From Protopterus annectens (taxonomy: Eukaryota; Chordata; Ceratodontiformes; Protopteridae): 64,000 bases of DNA. Below, piece by piece: positions 1 through 11,314 of the stretch (its first letter is position 1; each line of letters starts with the position of its first letter). The stretch covers positions 503,623,694-503,687,693 of the forward strand of contig NC_056745.1 in NCBI RefSeq assembly GCF_019279795.1. The letters are read 5' to 3'. The notes beneath the pieces are model-generated. The model ran no database searches. It was not told the origin of the DNA and was given only the letters and a program-made list of their open reading frames with translations. A program made the translations under genes and the position numbers.

Positions 1-1555
1 TAAAAAATACAGCCTCCATAGGACCTGATAACATCCCAGGCTGCATCCTACCATGAACTCAGGCATGAACTCACAGCACCATTAGGCACCCTATTCAACT
101 AAAGCCTGAGTACCAGCTTTGTCCCAGCCGAGTGGAGGTCAGACACTGTCACCCCTTTACACGAAGGTGGAGCATCCATCAATCCAGGAAATTATAGACC
201 CATCAGCCTAACTAGCCTGATCTGCAAAGCCATGGAATGTTTTATCATGGACCTCATTAACAAGGACAATGGCAGCCTCCAAATACTCGACCCCACACAG
301 TTTGCCTTTGTCAAGTGAGGTCATGTCTGTTAAATCTGGTAGACTTCTTTGAGACAGTCGCCAAAGCCACGGATGAGGGGAAGACAGTGCACACCACCTA
401 CCTTGACCTGGCCAAAGCCTTCAACAATATTCCCCACTCGGGCATAACAAATAAACTCTTTCAACTAGACATCAATTCATATGTTACCAGATGGGTAGCA
501 AACTGGTTCACTGATAGAAGCCACCTAATCAAAACAGAGGAAACCACCTCAAGCAGTAGACCCATAACAAGTGGCATACCCCAGGGACTGGTCTTGAGGC
601 CTCTGTTATTCGGGATATATTTCTTTGAGATGCAGGCCAAAACCAGTAGGCTATGGCTGACCAAGTTTGCAGATGACTGCAAGCTGGGCATGGTCATCAA
701 TTCCCCTAGTGATGTGGACGTCCTCCAAGAGGGTCTCACCCAAACAAATGACTGCTGCCAGAAACATGGCCTCAAGCTGAATGCCAAAAAATACATCATC
801 ATCCCCTTTGGGGAAAATGATATCCCCACATGCTATCACATTAATACCAACGTCCTAAGTACTCAGTCAGCTGTGAGAGATTTAGGCACCCAGGTTGATA
901 GCAACCTGACTTTTGACCACCATGTTGCTTCCATTGTACGAAACGCTTTCTACTTGGCCCACCTCATATGTAAGGGTATCACATCCAGGGACAAGGAGGT
1001 CATAACATCCCTGTATTCTTCCCTTATAAGGCCAATTATTGAGTACAATACCCTCTTTGGCATGTACCATGAAAAGCACATGCAGCAGCTGGAGAGACCA
1101 CAGAGGTTCCTAACCTGGAGAAGCCAGGGCCTCAAACATGTACCTTACACAGATAGGCTAAAAGCCCTGCCCCTCTGCTCTGTTTCATACAGACTCTTCA
1201 GAGGTGACCTCTCTCTGGCATACAAAGCAATCTCAGACCCCACCTTGATGGGACTGCTGCATATCTGCAAGTCAAGCTCCAATCAAGTAACCCAGATGTG
1301 CGACCTGAACCTGCTCTGTGACATCAATAGGGCTTGTCCCCCCAGAGAATCTCTCATCTGCAGAATAGACTCCCTCTCCACATCAAGCAGAATACTTCAT
1401 TATTCCTTTTTAAGCCTGACCTTGGTAACTGGATGGGAAACAGAAAATACATCCCTGGGATTCCACCTGTGTCCCTGCTGGATAGGGGCTAAATTCTTGG
1501 CTAGACTTATAAGGGCCCCAGGGCCAATAGCTTACTAGCTTCCTATGATCCTATA
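1..1555 (+). mobile_element. LINE A copy 1 (CR1-like), 3' part, cut by window edge
   Basis: This is the RT half and 3' end of a CR1-like non-LTR retrotransposon. From base 1 the sequence matches the start of the RT domain in the other copies (the GPDNIPGC, NYRPISL-like and KAME segments can be traced at 1-260 through several frameshifts). It ends near 1555 with the family tail: a 'ggctagacttataagg' type block followed by decayed 'cctatgatcctat' octamers. The 5' end lies outside the window. This is an old copy, more decayed than the ones at 2737 and 11700. Family assignment rests on close protein and nucleotide similarity to the complete copies in this window. Confidence 0.9.
315..1538 (+). 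pseudogene. LINE A ORF2 reverse transcriptase fragment
   Basis: An open frame of 407 codons covers the middle and C-terminal RT. Visible motifs are YLDLAKAF (residues 29-36, catalytic Asp in block A, here followed by NNIPH), SGIPQG (86-91) and FADD (118-121, the catalytic Asp pair). The frame does not begin at a real start. It opens at a GTG just after a one-base shift in the otherwise conserved FVKGRSCLLNL segment. Downstream of about residue 340 the sequence departs from the family (the WRDRF...LWN segment is lost), so the C-terminus is scrambled. The product would have been the RT that copies LINE RNA by target-primed reverse transcription. It is not functional here. Confidence 0.85.
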
Positions 1556-1650
1556 TTGTAGGTATTAGGGAACTAAAATGCTACTCTGCCTCCTTATTTG
1601 TGAAGTCTGTCTAACCTTATGGCACTGAACCCTAAACAAAATACAATATG

Positions 1651-1942
1651 TTTCCCGGTTAGGGGTCGCCACAGCAGAACTCCGGTCTGCTAATGATTGG
1701 CAGTCAATTTTTATGGTGCCAAATTGCCAGCTCGACGCCCAACCTTCAGCAAAGGCACGCTCATTCACGCATGTCTTTCAGAGGCCACTCAACCATGGGG
1801 AGTACATGCAGACTACACACAGAAGGCACTCCAGCCGGGGAGGACATGCAGACTGCACACAGAAGGCACTCCAGCCGAGAATCGAACAGGAGAACCTCTT
1901 GCTGTGAGGTAACAACGCTACCGCTGTACCACTGCGGCTTCC
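1651..1942 (-). mobile_element. V-SINE-like SINE, rearranged copy
   Basis: Read on the minus strand it has a tRNA-like head ('agtggtacagcggtagcg' A-box region, 'gttcgattctc' B box), a 'gcatgtcctcccc' core segment and the tail 'gtggcgacccctaaccggg'. These match the two fuller copies at 41137 and 53516. The central 'cgtgggtttcctc...gtttcctcccaca' block typical of the V-SINE superfamily is missing. Instead a roughly 41-bp piece (ggctggagtgccttctgtg...) is duplicated in tandem. No target duplication is visible, and the head end runs into an (AT)n microsatellite. Confidence 0.8.
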
Positions 1943-1943
1943 A

Positions 1944-2009
<66 letters not shown>

Positions 2010-2052
2010 TGTGTGTGTGTGTGTGTGTGTGTGTACATATATATATATATGG
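1943..2052. repeat. Compound microsatellite (TA)n-(TG)n-(TA)n
   Basis: A (TA)n tract is followed by 'cacatatacatg', a (TG)n tract and a short (TA)n. It directly abuts the SINE head. Reading frames through it encode only Tyr-Ile or Val-Cys dipeptides and are not genes. Confidence 0.95.
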
Positions 2053-2221
2053 TTCTACCTGACTTCGTCGACAGCGCAGAAGACCGACAGACAGAGGAGC
2101 AGAGACCAGAAGAACGAAAGACGACCGACCGAATCGCGGGGTTTGCAGAACATGACAATGAACCAGACCCCGACGACGACCAACGCCAGGATGCCCGACA
2201 TGATGGAAAAATGGGTGGTAG
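2053..2221 (+). other. CpG-rich open segment ending in a splice-donor-like site
   Basis: This segment of about 170 bp is much richer in C, G and CpG (gacttcgtcgacagcgcag, gacgaccgaccgaatcgcgg) than anything around it. One frame stays open and would encode a highly charged peptide (VDSAEDRQTEEQRPEERKTT, then EHDNEPDPDDDQRQDARHD). It ends at 'tag|gtgagt' (2221/2222), a good match to a vertebrate 5' splice site. It could be an isolated exon or part of an unrecognised repeat. There is no initiator or acceptor I can trust, because its 5' side is microsatellite. I do not recognise the peptide. Confidence 0.3.
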
Positions 2222-2600
2222 GTGAGTATGAGGCAGGTTAGGACGTAGGCAGGTAAGGGCAGGTATTGGTGTGTGGATCTGTGGGGGGGTGGGTTAAGTG
2301 AGTGGTAAGTTAGGTTAGGGGGAAAGATAGGGGTGTTAAGTGGGTTAGGTGAGGAGAGGTTAGGTGGGGGTGAGTTAGGTGGGTGGGGTGTTAGGGAAGA
2401 GTAGGGGATAGTGGGGTGGTGTAAGGTGAGTTAGGGTTAGGGGGTTGGGGGGGGAGGGGGGTTGGGGGTGAGTTAGGGTTAGGGAGGCGGGTAGGGTGGG
2501 TGTGTATTAGTAGGGACCTTAGGGTAGGGGAGTAGTTAGTGTGTGAGCCAGGGTTTTTTTTGTGTGGCTTGTGTTGTGTGTGTGTGCGTGGGAATTGTAT
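2222..2600 (+). repeat. G/T-rich low-complexity tract with telomere-like TTAGGG words
   Basis: A strongly strand-asymmetric stretch in which the plus strand is G- and T-rich, with many 'gttaggt', 'gttaggg' and runs of 4-8 G. It holds no gene. The G runs at 2430-2500 are dense enough for G-quadruplex formation on the plus strand. Confidence 0.75.
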
Positions 2601-2619
2601 GTGTTTTTGGTTTTTAATA

Positions 2620-2738
<119 letters not shown>

Positions 2739-3031
2739 CCCTGACCCTGAGCAGTATCCTACCCTCACCAAGAATGATGCCACAATACAGAGATAAAATG
2801 ATCAGCTTTAATAATTGGCTTAATTACTGGTGTCATTCTAAGGGGATCCAATGTCTGTCTGCCTGGGATGACATGCTTGACAAGCCACGCTGCTTCACAA
2901 GGGACGGCCTGCATCTGTCACCCCTGGGCTTCCGGATATTGGCATTGCCACCCCCATAGTGCCTTTTTAGGCAAGGCTCAAATGATAAACCTACCGCCCT
3001 AGAAAACAAAAATGGAAAAAAACTAAGGGTA

Positions 3032-4063
3032 ATACTGCTCAATGCCAGAAGTCTAAACCTCAAGATGCACGCCTTCGAAGCCCTCCTCAGTATGGAGAAC
3101 ATCAATGTCTGTGCTGTGACTGAAACCTGGTTCAAGGCTCCTGAGAGCACCCCAGCACTATCAGGTTATACCTCATATCATGCATTCCGGCCCCAAAATC
3201 CGGACCGAACCACAAAAGGAGGGGGAGTATCCATATTCATAAAGGATACCCACACCTCCAGGTTAGTGGCAACGCACAAAGCATCGGAGACCATCCAGGT
3301 GCAATTAACCATAGGTAAAACTGCCCTACAGTTTGTAGCATGCTACAGACCACCCTCTCAAACTCAGGAAACCCACACAGCCTTCCTGAAGACACTGGAG
3401 AGTATGAATGTCTCTCCAAACACCATCATATTGGGTGACTTCAACTACGCAAACATAGACTGGGAACATTAATTAAGTCCCAACACCCTAGCCCAAAGGT
3501 TCCTGGAGTTCATAAACTCAAATGCTATGGAACAACTAGTCACCATTCCCACAAGAGGAGAAAATATACTAGACCTGATCATCACAAACATGGGGACAAA
3601 ATGCTCCACACCGGAAGTATATCCCTCATTGGTGAGATCAGACCATAAATTAATCTCACTGGAGATCCACATCCCGCCCCCAACCCCAGCAAAAAAGACC
3701 ACAGTGAAGAACTTCTCAAAAGCAAACTTCATACTTCTTAAGACTGGAGTGGTATCCTTCAAGGCCCCCGAGCCAGTGGAAACCACAACCCACGCTGCTG
3801 AATCCCTTACAAATGCCTTTTACGAGCACCTCCAGGAATGTATGGATCAAGCAATCCCTAATAAAATCAAGACCCTTTCCACCAAAGGCAGGAGCCCAGT
3901 CTGGTGGACCCCAGCCATTAACAAACTCTACAACAAGAGGAGAAAGCTACTACATGACAGAGCAAAATCCCTAAAAGGGAAGGCATCTCTGATCACTACT
4001 AGCAAAAAACTACGATCACTCATAAAATCATCCAAGGCCAACTTTGAGAGAAAAAATCACTAA
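3032..4063 (+). pseudogene. LINE A copy 2 APE-type endonuclease region
   Basis: Reads ILLNARSLNL at the start (other copies have MLLNARSL, so the initiator ATG has become ATA). Next come AVTETWFKAP (catalytic Glu), KGGGVSIFIKD, ACYRPPSQ and ILGDFNYANIDWEH (catalytic Asp and Asn). A TAA at 3470-3472 interrupts it. In the same frame follow NILDLIITN and VRSDHKLISL (Asp-His of the active site), then the post-endonuclease segment PVWWTPAINKLYNKRRKLL. This is the usual order of an APE/exonuclease III-like nicking endonuclease in Jockey-superfamily LINEs. It is inactive as it stands. Confidence 0.88.
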
Positions 4064-4294
4064 TGACACAAAAGACAATCATAAGGCCTTCTTTTGCTAT
4101 GTTAGAAACCTGGGTGGAAACTCCCAGATATGCTCAGAATTAGTCCAAAATGATACAAAAATCACTGAACCCACAGACATTGCCAACATACTGGCAGACA
4201 GGTTCAGTGCAAATTTCTCCCCTCCCTTCCCCCCACAAAAGGAGAAATATCTATCCCACCAGAGTCTAGCCTCCCAAACATCTCAGATGCCCAG

Positions 4295-5795
4295 GTGAAA
4301 GCAAAAAACACAGCATCAATGGGACCGGACGGTGTCCCCGGATGTGTGCTACACGAACTCAATGAGGAACTAAACCCATACATAAGGCTGCTGTTTAATC
4401 TTAGCCTTACTACAGGATACGTACCCAAAGAATGGCGTACGGCAACTGTGGTCCCACTCCACAAAGGTGGTGCTTCTACGGACCCTGGAAATTACCGCCC
4501 CATAAGCTTGACGAGCCTTGTCTGCAAAGCTATGGAGAGGATCATAATGGAACTCATAAATAAAGACATTGGGGACCTACAGACACTGGATCCTACCCAA
4601 TTTGGCTTTTGTCAAGGGCAGATCCTGCCTCTTGAACTTGGTTGACTTTTTCGAAACAGTCACTAAGGCCATTGATGAGGGTAAGGCAGTTCACACAGCC
4701 TACCTTGACCTAGCAAAAGCGTTCGACACAATACCCCACTCGGGCATCATAGAAAAGCTCACCAGCTTAGATGTAAACCCATATGTCACAAGATGGGTTG
4801 CAAACTGGCTCAAGGACAGAACCCACAGGGTTAGAGTTGCTGGTGCCATGTCAGACTCTAAGCCGGTCACGAGCAGTGTCCCACAGGGCTCAGTCCTGGG
4901 CCCCCTCTTGTTCAGCATTTATTTTTCTGAAGTGCAGGCAAACATAGGGGGATTGTGGCTGACAAAATTTGCAGATGACTGCAAACTGGGCACCATAATT
5001 GACACTCCATCAGACACAGACATCCTCCAGCGAGGTCTCATAGAAATGGATAACTGGTGCCAGAGCCATGGCCTTAAGCTAAATACCAAAAAATGTATAG
5101 CCATACCCTTTGGGAAAAACAAGGTAACCCCTAATTACCACATAGGTGGTAATCCATTAAACACGGAAGACGTTATCAGGGACCTGGGGACCCAAGTTGA
5201 CAGTAACCTCTCTTTTGACACTCACATTGCCAAAGTGGTTAGGAAGACCTTCTACATTGCCCACCTGATCATGAAGGGATTCACATCCAGATCAGGAGAG
5301 GTCATTGTACCCCTGTACTCTTCACTTATCAGACCAATGATTGAGTACAACGCCCCATTCAGAATGTACCTTACCCGACACCTGCAGCAGTTGGAAAGAC
5401 CCCAAAAGTTCCTCACCAAAAGGATAAAGGCTCAAACATATGTCATCGCTGCCCGACTGAAGAAACTCCAGCTCTATTCAGTCGCATACCGTCTGCTCAG
5501 AGGTGATCTGTGCCTGACATACAAGGCCATGTCCAACCCGGAATTAATGGACATGCTCCACCTCAAAAAATTCAAATCCACCAGAGCCACGAGAGCAAGA
5601 GACTTAAACCTCAACACGGATATAAATAGGACGTGCTGGAGGGACAGATTCATCACCCAGAGACTCCCTACACTATGGAACAGAATCCCAGTCCATGTGA
5701 GGCAGAGCCCCTCACTGACTCTGTTCAAGAGAAATCTTGACGAGTGGATGGGAGAACGTAGGTTTACCCCGGAATCATCTCTGTGTCACTGCTGA
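4295..5795 (+). pseudogene. LINE A copy 2 reverse transcriptase region
   Basis: The two overlapping frames (4295-4645 and 4569-5795) together cover the RT. The first has GPDGVPGCVLHEL, GNYRPISLTSL and DPTQFGF. A one-base shift near 4615 moves to the second frame, with RSCLLNLVDFFETV, AYLDLAKAFDTIPH (block A), SSVPQGSVLGPLLFS (block B), KFADDCKL (catalytic Asp pair) and the C-terminal LWNRIPVHVRQSPSL...FKRNLDEWMG. The second frame runs to the natural end of ORF2. Apart from the frameshift the catalytic residues are intact. Confidence 0.88.
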
Positions 5796-5915
5796 ACAGA
5801 GGCACAGCAAACTAATGGGTATAGTATTCTCATCCTAAGGGGTGGTGAAAGCCACACACACTCTGGCTAGGCTTATAAATGCCCTAGGGCAGATAGCCTA
5901 GTATGAACCTATGAA

Positions 5916-5917
<2 letters not shown>

Positions 5918-5971
<54 letters not shown>

Positions 5972-5980
5972 TGTGTGCGT

Positions 5981-6014
<34 letters not shown>
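5918..6014. repeat. (AT)n and (CA)n microsatellites at LINE A 3' end
   Basis: About 25 AT units grow directly out of the LINE octamer tail (cctatgaacctatatat). A short unique stretch follows, then about 15 CA units. Confidence 0.93.
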
Positions 6015-6017
<3 letters not shown>

Positions 6018-7268
6018 TAGTCTGACTTCATGCCATTGGCATTATAAACTATGGGGGGAGGGGCTGTAAACATAAAAGCTGAAAGTCTTGACAGCCTGGT
6101 AGCCAAATGTGCTGACCAGCTTCAGGTAGACCTGAACTGTGCTCTTAGAGATGGATGGTGCCCAATGTACAGAAGGTGCTTATTAGCTAAAAAAATCTAA
6201 CTTCAGTATAAAACACAGACATATTTCCATTTCAAAAGTTCACATATATGTCTCTTGTAATATAGCAGTAATTCTTGTGTGACAGGAACTGAGTCTTGAA
6301 TAAATGAAAATCGGTGTTTATTGAAGTAAATTAAAGCTATCACTAGCATATGCAAGCTCCATCTCTTGTTAGAAAGTAGCAACAATAAAAAGTTGGGGTA
6401 GCATACATTTTGTTTTGAGTTATGTGAAGTATGAAACTGAATTGTCTTACATTTAATGACTGAAATCCTTTTTATAACTTGTCAGAAAACCACACTGACT
6501 TTGAAAAGTACAGAGAGTAACATGCAAATTATATCCTGAGATATCAGGGACATTAGAGGGGTATGCTACAACAAAAGATACAAATAGAGCACAAAAACAA
6601 AACTTAAGTAAGCAGCTGATTAACTGAAACAGTTACAGTTTTTTACTAAGTGATAGCTTTTATTAACGCTTGATTTAAGTATGTTAAAACAATTATAATC
6701 AGGTGCCCGATTTTGAGGATTTTCTTTTTCTGTAGATCTTAAATCCATAAAAAAAAGTCCCTATCTGACTCACTTGTTACTGACTTACAAAGAATCAAGG
6801 CCAGGAAATTGAAGCTGATAGATTCAAACAATGGAATACCAAAACGGATCGTTAACACTTCAGAGCCTTATTCTGCCACGGCAACTGCGTAACAGTTGGT
6901 ACTCTGTAACATACATCTTATCTTGTTAACTCAAGAATTCTACAAAAATACCAAAATGATTGGAGAGGGGGAGTAAAAAAAGAAGAGAGTGTTTAAATAG
7001 AACAATAATTCACTTAAAAATGCTAACAATGTGTTTTACATCAATATTCAAACCAAAGTATACAGATCATTTGATGTACATGGAAATATCCATTGCTGCA
7101 GATAAAAAGAGCTTTAAATTAGAAATAAATGGATTCACATAGGTAAAGATATGTATACTTTGCAAGAACTGCAACTGGAGTGTGTCTATGGTTGTATAGC
7201 AGATGAGAGATGCCACTATGATCGCAAAGCTTTCACTTCCATTTATGCACTTGTACAAAGTTGGTAAA
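6015..7268. other. No gene seen; one copy of an unclassified dispersed repeat
   Basis: AT-rich sequence without a convincing coding frame. Bases 6425-6575 (tatgaaactgaattgtcttac...gtcagaaaaccacactgac) belong to the undescribed dispersed repeat also seen near 8275, 16945, 20575 and 20885. Confidence 0.6.
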
Positions 7269-7276
7269 AATGCCGT
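7269..7276 (+). repeat. Left 8-bp target site duplication of the DNA transposon
   Basis: aatgccgt, identical to 8243-8250 and lying directly outside the terminal inverted repeats. Confidence 0.85.
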
Positions 7277-8242
7277 GGTAATCTCCAAGTGTAGTACCTC
7301 GCACTCAGTTCTGCGCAGCTTTGGGCGTGGAGTGGGCGTGACGTACATGATTGGCAGGGGAAAGTAGAGTATGAGTGACAGTCACTGCAGGTTACCGTTT
7401 CAATATCAGTAAAAAGCGTAGCTAGGGTAGTTACAGAATTTAGCTACAAGCCTGTACTAATTGAGCACTCGGATATAAAATGGTACTTTTTCGTTATCAG
7501 GGCAACACTTGAAAATGATTGCTTGGAATGTTACCAGACACTCGCAGTGATCTCACAGCTGCTGCTGAAGTGGCCGACACGCACACACTTACTGTCTTTC
7601 CTGTCAATGAGAATTATTACATGTGAGCCCTAATGCCAAAGTACCCTGAAGTGTGTCCTGGACAGAAAACTACCATTACAAAAAGATGTGAAGAAACGTA
7701 TGCTAGGGATAAGGGAAGTGATGCAAAGTTGTGTGTTTTATTGTGCAGTGGTCGATGAACAATCACTTTAAGCCTCTGAGTACTATGTCATTAGAATAAC
7801 AAACACTTAAAAGTACACACAGCATAACCACTACTAGGTTAGTAAAAGTCAATGCTGCAACGTAGCTGTCACCTTGAAGCTATTTTCTGTAAGTTACTTA
7901 GCTAAAATAAAACGAATAAAACATTTCCTTTAATATGATTAATTATTAATATATTTAATATTGCCAATTTACCATCCGAGTTTAACCTGTCCATGTTTTT
8001 ATGCTATACGCTTCAAAATTTCTTCTCAGCACCCGCAATCTACCCAGTAATTATACTTCTGCAATTCGTACAAATCTGTAACATTCAGAAGTAAAGTTGA
8101 ACAAAAACTGAATAAAATTACAAGCTAAAAGTAACGGTATGGCAGGAGCAAAATAAATATTCATGCGGGCTTGGGCTGGAGGCGTGTTCGGGGTGGGATT
8201 TGCTACTGCGCATCCTGCGAGGTACTACACTTGGAGATAACC
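7277..8242. mobile_element. Non-autonomous DNA transposon with TIRs and 8-bp target duplication
   Basis: The left end starts ggtaatctccaagtgtag; the right end, read on the minus strand, starts ggttatctccaagtgtag. The two agree at 26 of the first 27 positions and again at 'tgcgcag' after a small gap. The element is flanked by a perfect direct repeat aatgccgt (7269-7276 and 8243-8250), the 8-bp target duplication. It is 966 bp with no transposase frame, so it is a deletion derivative or MITE-like element. An 8-bp duplication fits hAT and some other superfamilies (Merlin, P, Mutator-like). The terminal GGT is not the usual hAT CA, so I leave the superfamily open. Both ends are GC-rich with many CpGs. 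Confidence 0.85.
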
Positions 8243-8250
8243 AATGCCGT
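8243..8250 (+). repeat. Right 8-bp target site duplication of the DNA transposon
   Basis: aatgccgt, identical to 7269-7276. Confidence 0.85.
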
Positions 8251-9391
8251 AGCATGCCTTTGGAGAATGAGGAGTACAAAACTGAAATGTCTCTAATTAC
8301 TTAGTGACTGCAGTCCTCTGTAACTTGCAGAGAAACACATTTTTTAAGAAATAGAAGTAATGGTAACCAGTAAAATCAAGACTATTGTATAACATTAGAA
8401 AACGTGGAGCGATATGCTAAACCAAAATATAAGATACAGCAGAAAACTGCTGAAGAAGTGTAACTGATAAAACTAGAAACAGTTATACTTCAACAGTTTT
8501 CCTGGCAGCCTTTATACTGTTTGCTTTACATATTCTACACAGCCTACAAACGCTGTCATGATAAATACAGAGGTGCTCATATCCCTCAACGTTTACAAAT
8601 TCTGGACAAAGTCAAAAAATATTTTGGGAATAGTGGTACAAATGGACAAAATCTGGAAAATTCTTTGATATTACCCTAAGTTCTTAAAAGCTAACAGAAC
8701 ATCAAGTTTGCTTCAGCAAGTTCAAGGCAATTGAATTTTAACTTCTGGCATCATTGACTTTAATCTTCAATGATTTACCAGAAAAGTAAACATTTACAGG
8801 ACAAAGCAACAATACAAGGCAAAATCAGAGGGTTTCTGAAAAGTCTCAGCAGCTGAAAGGTATTGTAAGGCAAAATAATAACATCTACACTCAGCATTTA
8901 AATGAATGCAAACATAACCAGAAAAGTAGAATGTCAGCCCCAAAAACAGTGCACTAACTGACATGCTAACTGCAAAGTGGTGCATAACCCGGTGCACATA
9001 AATAATAGCATACTACTGGTGGGCATTCCACCCACCACTTCAAGAAGTATACATTGTTACATTTCATACAATTTACATAAAATTAAAAATAATGAAAATA
9101 GTTAACCATTGCTTCTGTGTGGAGAATAAGCATACAAGTCAAGTTAAAACAGGTTTGGCTTATTTAACTAATGACCAGAATAGGAACCAAAATGCAGAGA
9201 TTTTACTCCCAAGAGGAGATAAAACAGGACAGGGACAAGACATTAAGCAGGGAATTAAAGAAACATGATGCTGTGGGTGTGATGTTTGAGCACAGTCAGG
9301 TGTGATGTCACAAAATGGGAGGTTATTAACAAAGTTGATTGACGTGTTTAGGATTCGCTCTGAGGCAAGGAACTGCATTTTAGAAACGAGA
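8251..9391. other. No gene seen; copies of an unclassified dispersed repeat
   Basis: Bases 8275-8420 (aaactgaaatgtctctaatta...cttgcagagaaacacat) and 8745-8800 (cttcaatgatttaccagaaaag) match the dispersed repeat described at 16945. A 'ttctggacaaagtcaaa' block at 8593 recurs at 20470. Nothing else is recognised. Confidence 0.55.
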
Positions 9392-11311
9392 CAGTGCCCC
9401 TTTAAACCATGCTCTGTATCTGTGGACAACATCCCATCTTACTTTCTCCAGTCAGCTGCTCACTCACATGCCTATCCTATCTCAATCTTAATTAACTGTT
9501 CCATCTCTGAATCCAAGGTACCTTCCATCTGGAAACACTTTTATACCATACCAATAGACAAAGGAGGTTACTCCACTGAAATCTCAAACTTTAGGCCTAT
9601 TGCCATCCTCTCCCCCCTGTCAAAAATCCTTGAAAAATGCATCCATACTCAAGTCATTGAACATCTCACTCAGGAAAACTTACTAACACCTACACAACAC
9701 GGCTTTTGACCCAAGCACAGTACACACAGAGCACTTCTATCCTTTCTCAATACCATTTCCTTGTCTCCTGTATTTTCTTTGAACTCTCAAAGGCCTTTGA
9801 TACAGTCTCCCACTCACTACTAATTAACAAGCTATCTAACCTGAACTTCTCCCCTGATACTGTGGCATGGTTTGAAAGCTATCTCAAAAACAGACTCCAG
9901 TCTGTTAGATGGGAAACTGCCTTATCTTCTCCTCTACAAATAAAAATGGGTGTCCCTCAAGGATCCATTCTAGGACCATTGCTATTCAATATCTTCACCA
10001 ACTTAGTCTACACCTCCTGCCAACTCTCCTCCATTATGCAATATGCCAATGACTCTACTGTTTTAACTATAACTAACTCTCACTCAGAACTCTTAACAGC
10101 AACCCAGTCATCACTAAACTCTGTAGAAACATGACTCTCAAATAACTAACTCATACTTAACCGTAAAAAAAAAAACTCTTACTCTTCCTACCTAAATCAG
10201 CAAATCACATTACGACCTCCTTCACCATCCATTCACTCAACAACACCCCAATCATACCCGAATCAAGCTCAAAACTGCTAGGCATCACTATTGATGACCA
10301 GCTCAAATTAGATCTCCACATAAATAACTGCATCAGGAAAACCCACCTGAAGCTAGGTCTGCTATACAGAAATAAATTCCTTACTCAGGAATCACGAATA
10401 GCCCTCACCCATGCCTATCTTCTTCCCTGCTTAACATACTGCTCCCAAATTTTTACTAATTTCAACTCCACACTCACTGCTAGACTTCAGACTACATACC
10501 ACAACATAGCTAGATTTGCAACCCAACAGCCCCACAGATCTCACCACTGTCTCTCACTAAAATACTTAAACTGGCTAGAACTGCCTCAACTACTCCTCCT
10601 CTCTCAGCTCCAAACTATACATGCGATCCTAAATCATCCATCCTTTTGTCCAGCCTTACACCCTATCATCTCCCACTATGCTCCCACAAGAAATCTCCGT
10701 AGCTCTTCTCAAGACCTTATGAAAATCTATAAGCCCAAATCTAAAGCAGGACAAAACGTATACAGCTACCACCCCTCAATGGAATGCAACAAGCTACCTC
10801 TTGAGAATCGAACACAGGCTCATCCCAAAAAGTTTAAGCTAGCACTAAAAGAATATCTTAAAAAAAAGTGGATCTGCCAATGCTCAAACCCTCCTTGAAA
10901 ACTCTCCATCTTCTCTTCAGATTCTCCTTCTACACTTTTCCATTCAATAAACTCCTCTCTGAATAGACTTTTTCCTGCAAATATTCACAAAATGTATTTT
11001 GTTTTTGCAACTATACCTTTAATATTTGTTGAACCACTAAATTGTTACTTCTGCTTAATTTCAACTTTCCTAAACCAATTTGCTTAACTCCACTTGTATA
11101 ATATTTGTGATAATCTACCATTCTACTATGTATGTACTGAAGCTTTTTCTCCACTTGTTTTTTAAACCTGTAACTTGCACCATATGTATATTAAGTAAGT
11201 ACTGGAGCTTTTCTCCCCGGGCCACTGCTGAAAAAGGGCTTCGGCTCAGCCAGACATTCCCGGTCCACAAATGTAAAATAAAATAAAATAATAAAATTAA
11301 AAAATAAATAT
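9392..11311 (+). mobile_element. LINE B copy 1, 5'-truncated
   Basis: A second LINE family, distinct from LINE A, starting abruptly in the RT domain at 'ccatgctctgtatctgtg'. RT and C-terminus run to about 10898, followed by a 3' UTR. That UTR contains the family signature 'cgggccactgctgaaaaagggcttcggctcagccagac' split around 11218-11256, and it ends in an A-rich (taaaa)n-type tail. The same signature, often inverted, recurs at 22860, 23610, 26450, 43975, 56550 and 58750. The protein places it in the Jockey superfamily near CR1/L2; I cannot fix the clade by eye. Confidence 0.9.
9395..10898 (+). pseudogene. LINE B copy 1 reverse transcriptase remnant
   Basis: The first frame (to 9709) has SVDNIPSY, FYTIPIDKGGYSTEISNFRPIAIL (NFRPIAIL block) and LTPTQHGF, then a stop. 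The next frame (9706-10134) has ELSKAFDTVSHSLL (block A), MGVPQGSILGPLLFN (block B) and MQYANDSTVL, where the catalytic YVDD/YADD motif reads YAND, so a catalytic Asp is lost. Further broken frames carry the C-terminal LINE segment and end about 10898 (KKKWICQCSNPP stop). Dead by several stops as well as the active-site change. Confidence 0.85.
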
Positions 11312-11314
11312 AAG

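Noticed and set aside
461-829. Antisense frames opposite LINE RT regions (also at 4700-5122, 12503-12944, 13859-14185)
   Set aside because: They mirror the conserved RT or endonuclease codons on the opposite strand and recur in every copy for that reason.
2222-2600. True chromosome-end telomere repeat
   Set aside because: TTAGGG words are scattered and irregular, not a tandem array, and lie amid ordinary retroelements.
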